From Halocaridina rubra (Eukaryota > Arthropoda > Malacostraca > Decapoda > Atyidae): 64,000 nt of DNA. The position numbers and the translations under genes are program-made. Positions 62,948-64,000 of the stretch are shown piece by piece (position 1 is the stretch's first letter; every line of letters begins with the position of its first letter). The notes beneath the pieces are model-generated. The model saw nothing but the letters and a program-made list of their open reading frames with translations, had not been told where the DNA came from and searched no databases. The DNA is taken from assembly GCA_037179515.1 (NCBI GenBank), contig JAXCGZ010013593.1, forward strand, positions 1 to 64,000, given 5' to 3'.

Positions 62948-64000
62948 ATGACTCTAAGAGCACTGCCATTGCAATTTCTAAATCTGGGAGGAGAAATGAT
63001 GTATATCATTGACCAAAGGCTTCGTGCTCAAAATATTCCACCAGAAAAAGCTGCTAAAGGTATGTTCTATATACTGCGACTCAATGAGAACATGTGACAT
63101 ATTATTAAAATGCTTTAAAGTTAATTGTTAGACGTTTTAAGTACTGCAAATAATCTCCATTATGGGGTTGCAAGACATGTTGGAGATGGGGAATTAATGT
63201 TGAATGCCACTACTAATGCCCTCAGTGGGCTAGATCGCGACTTGCGAATTCGAACCCATGGTGGGGAATTAGAAAGGGCATTCAGACTTAGTCCCCCAGC
63301 TTCAACATGTCTGTGTCCACCCATATTCGAATAGAAATAATTGCAACGCAAAAAGTAATGCTTTAAATGATTCACAATAATAAGTCCCAAATATATAACC
63401 AAATACTTGTTTTTCTTTAATATTCTTGCTTCCAGTTCGCAATGACATAATTGGCATTATGTTGAATCGGCGTTTTGTAGAGGAGCTTTTCAAACCTCAA
63501 GAACTCTACAGTCGGTCTGCCCTACGTACTGTTTTTGATAAACTTGCCCATGGATCTGTCATGAGACTCAACACTCCAAGCATGGATAAGGTGAGCTGCT
63601 TGTCCAATTATTTCCATACATTTCTCTGACTGTAAAGTAACTTTAGATCCCTGCATATAAAATGGTGTTTTTACTTTGGTGATGTCTCATGACAAATAAA
63701 AACCCTAAAATGATAAATAGCACATATACTTTCCTACAACTATTTTCTGCCTCAAGGTGCACCATGAAGCTTGTTATTATACATTTCAATAATAAGGAGT
63801 GGAATATTCTAGTATCTAACACTTAGGCAGAATAATATTTATAGTGGCATTTCACAAAACTATATGAATGATGGCAGACTAACACTTTTTACATTAACAT
63901 AACACAAATCTAATATATAAATATTCATTTAATCTAGCTCTTTGACTTGATGGTAATGGCAGTCAAGCAGCAGGTTCTAATATGTCCTCAACCTGGTGAT
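62948..64000 (+). CDS. OSCP1: OSCP1 (organic solute carrier partner 1), 5' part
   Basis: First coding exons 62948-63059, 63436-63590 and 63938-64000 (cut by the window end). Donors are GTATGT and GTGAGC, phases 1 and 0. The product begins MTLRALPLQFLNLGGEMMYI, then IDQRLRAQNIPPEKA, RRFVEELFKPQELYSRSAL, LAHGSVMRLNTPSMDKLFDL and MAVKQQVLICPQPGD. These blocks match OSCP1 (also called NOR1) almost residue for residue, so identity is not in doubt. The protein was named for raising organic solute uptake in vertebrate cells; links to cilia have also been proposed. A coding exon before the ATG at 62948 is unlikely because the vertebrate protein starts at the equivalent Met. At least 109 residues are seen. 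Confidence 0.96.
63160..63345 (+). mobile_element. SINE family A copy in OSCP1 intron
   Basis: GACTTGCGAATTCGAACCCAT (B box), GAAAGGGCATTCAGACTTAG, CCCCCAGCTTCAACATGTC. The left part has an extra ~50 bp that looks like a partial duplication of the head and body. The - strand frame through it is not a gene. Confidence 0.7.

Overview
This is a eukaryotic nuclear window with long AT-rich introns, very dense microsatellites (AT, GA, TTC, TTA, TAA, GATA), tRNA-derived SINE-like repeats and dead non-LTR retrotransposons. Protein similarity and repeat style point to an arthropod, most likely a decapod crustacean (shrimp, crab or crayfish). That assignment is inference. No bacterial-style operons, rRNA or CRISPR arrays are seen.

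Five spliced host genes can be assembled from exon reading frames, splice sites and matching intron phases. (1) A Methuselah-like family B GPCR on the + strand (13570-25142, 5' end missing) has 13 exons, a long ectodomain made of three tandem cysteine modules, seven membrane segments and a Ser-rich tail. A distant exon at 32170-32267 looks like an alternative last exon giving a different, shorter C-terminus. (2) SMIM13, a small single-pass membrane protein, lies on the - strand in two exons (38798-38940 and 44109-44187). Its 5.2 kb intron is full of foldback elements and holds a ~1 kb (AT)n tract. (3) CCDC149, a coiled-coil protein, lies on the + strand in nine coding exons (45207-56326), complete at 747 residues. 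(4) POP5, a protein subunit of RNase P/MRP, lies on the - strand in four exons (58110-61964), complete at 125 residues. (5) The first three coding exons of OSCP1 lie on the + strand and run off the window end (62948-64000).

The right half is a series of gene pairs: SMIM13 and CCDC149 are head to head about 1 kb apart; CCDC149 and POP5 converge; POP5 and OSCP1 are head to head, sharing a short promoter region that carries a perfect palindromic RFX X-box.

Layout: 0-13.5 kb holds simple repeats, a 41-bp-type minisatellite broken by a LINE end, and an L2/CR1-type LINE inserted in an RTE-type LINE with a visible target-site duplication. 13.5-25.1 kb is the GPCR. 25.2-32.1 kb holds LINE relics and a pogo-like foldback element, followed by the alternative GPCR exon. 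32.3-38.8 kb is repeats and LINE remnants. 38.8-44.2 kb is SMIM13. 45.2-56.5 kb is CCDC149. 56.5-62 kb is a 94-bp minisatellite and POP5. 62-64 kb is OSCP1. The genes show no shared pathway; the window is an ordinary gene neighbourhood in a repeat-rich genome.
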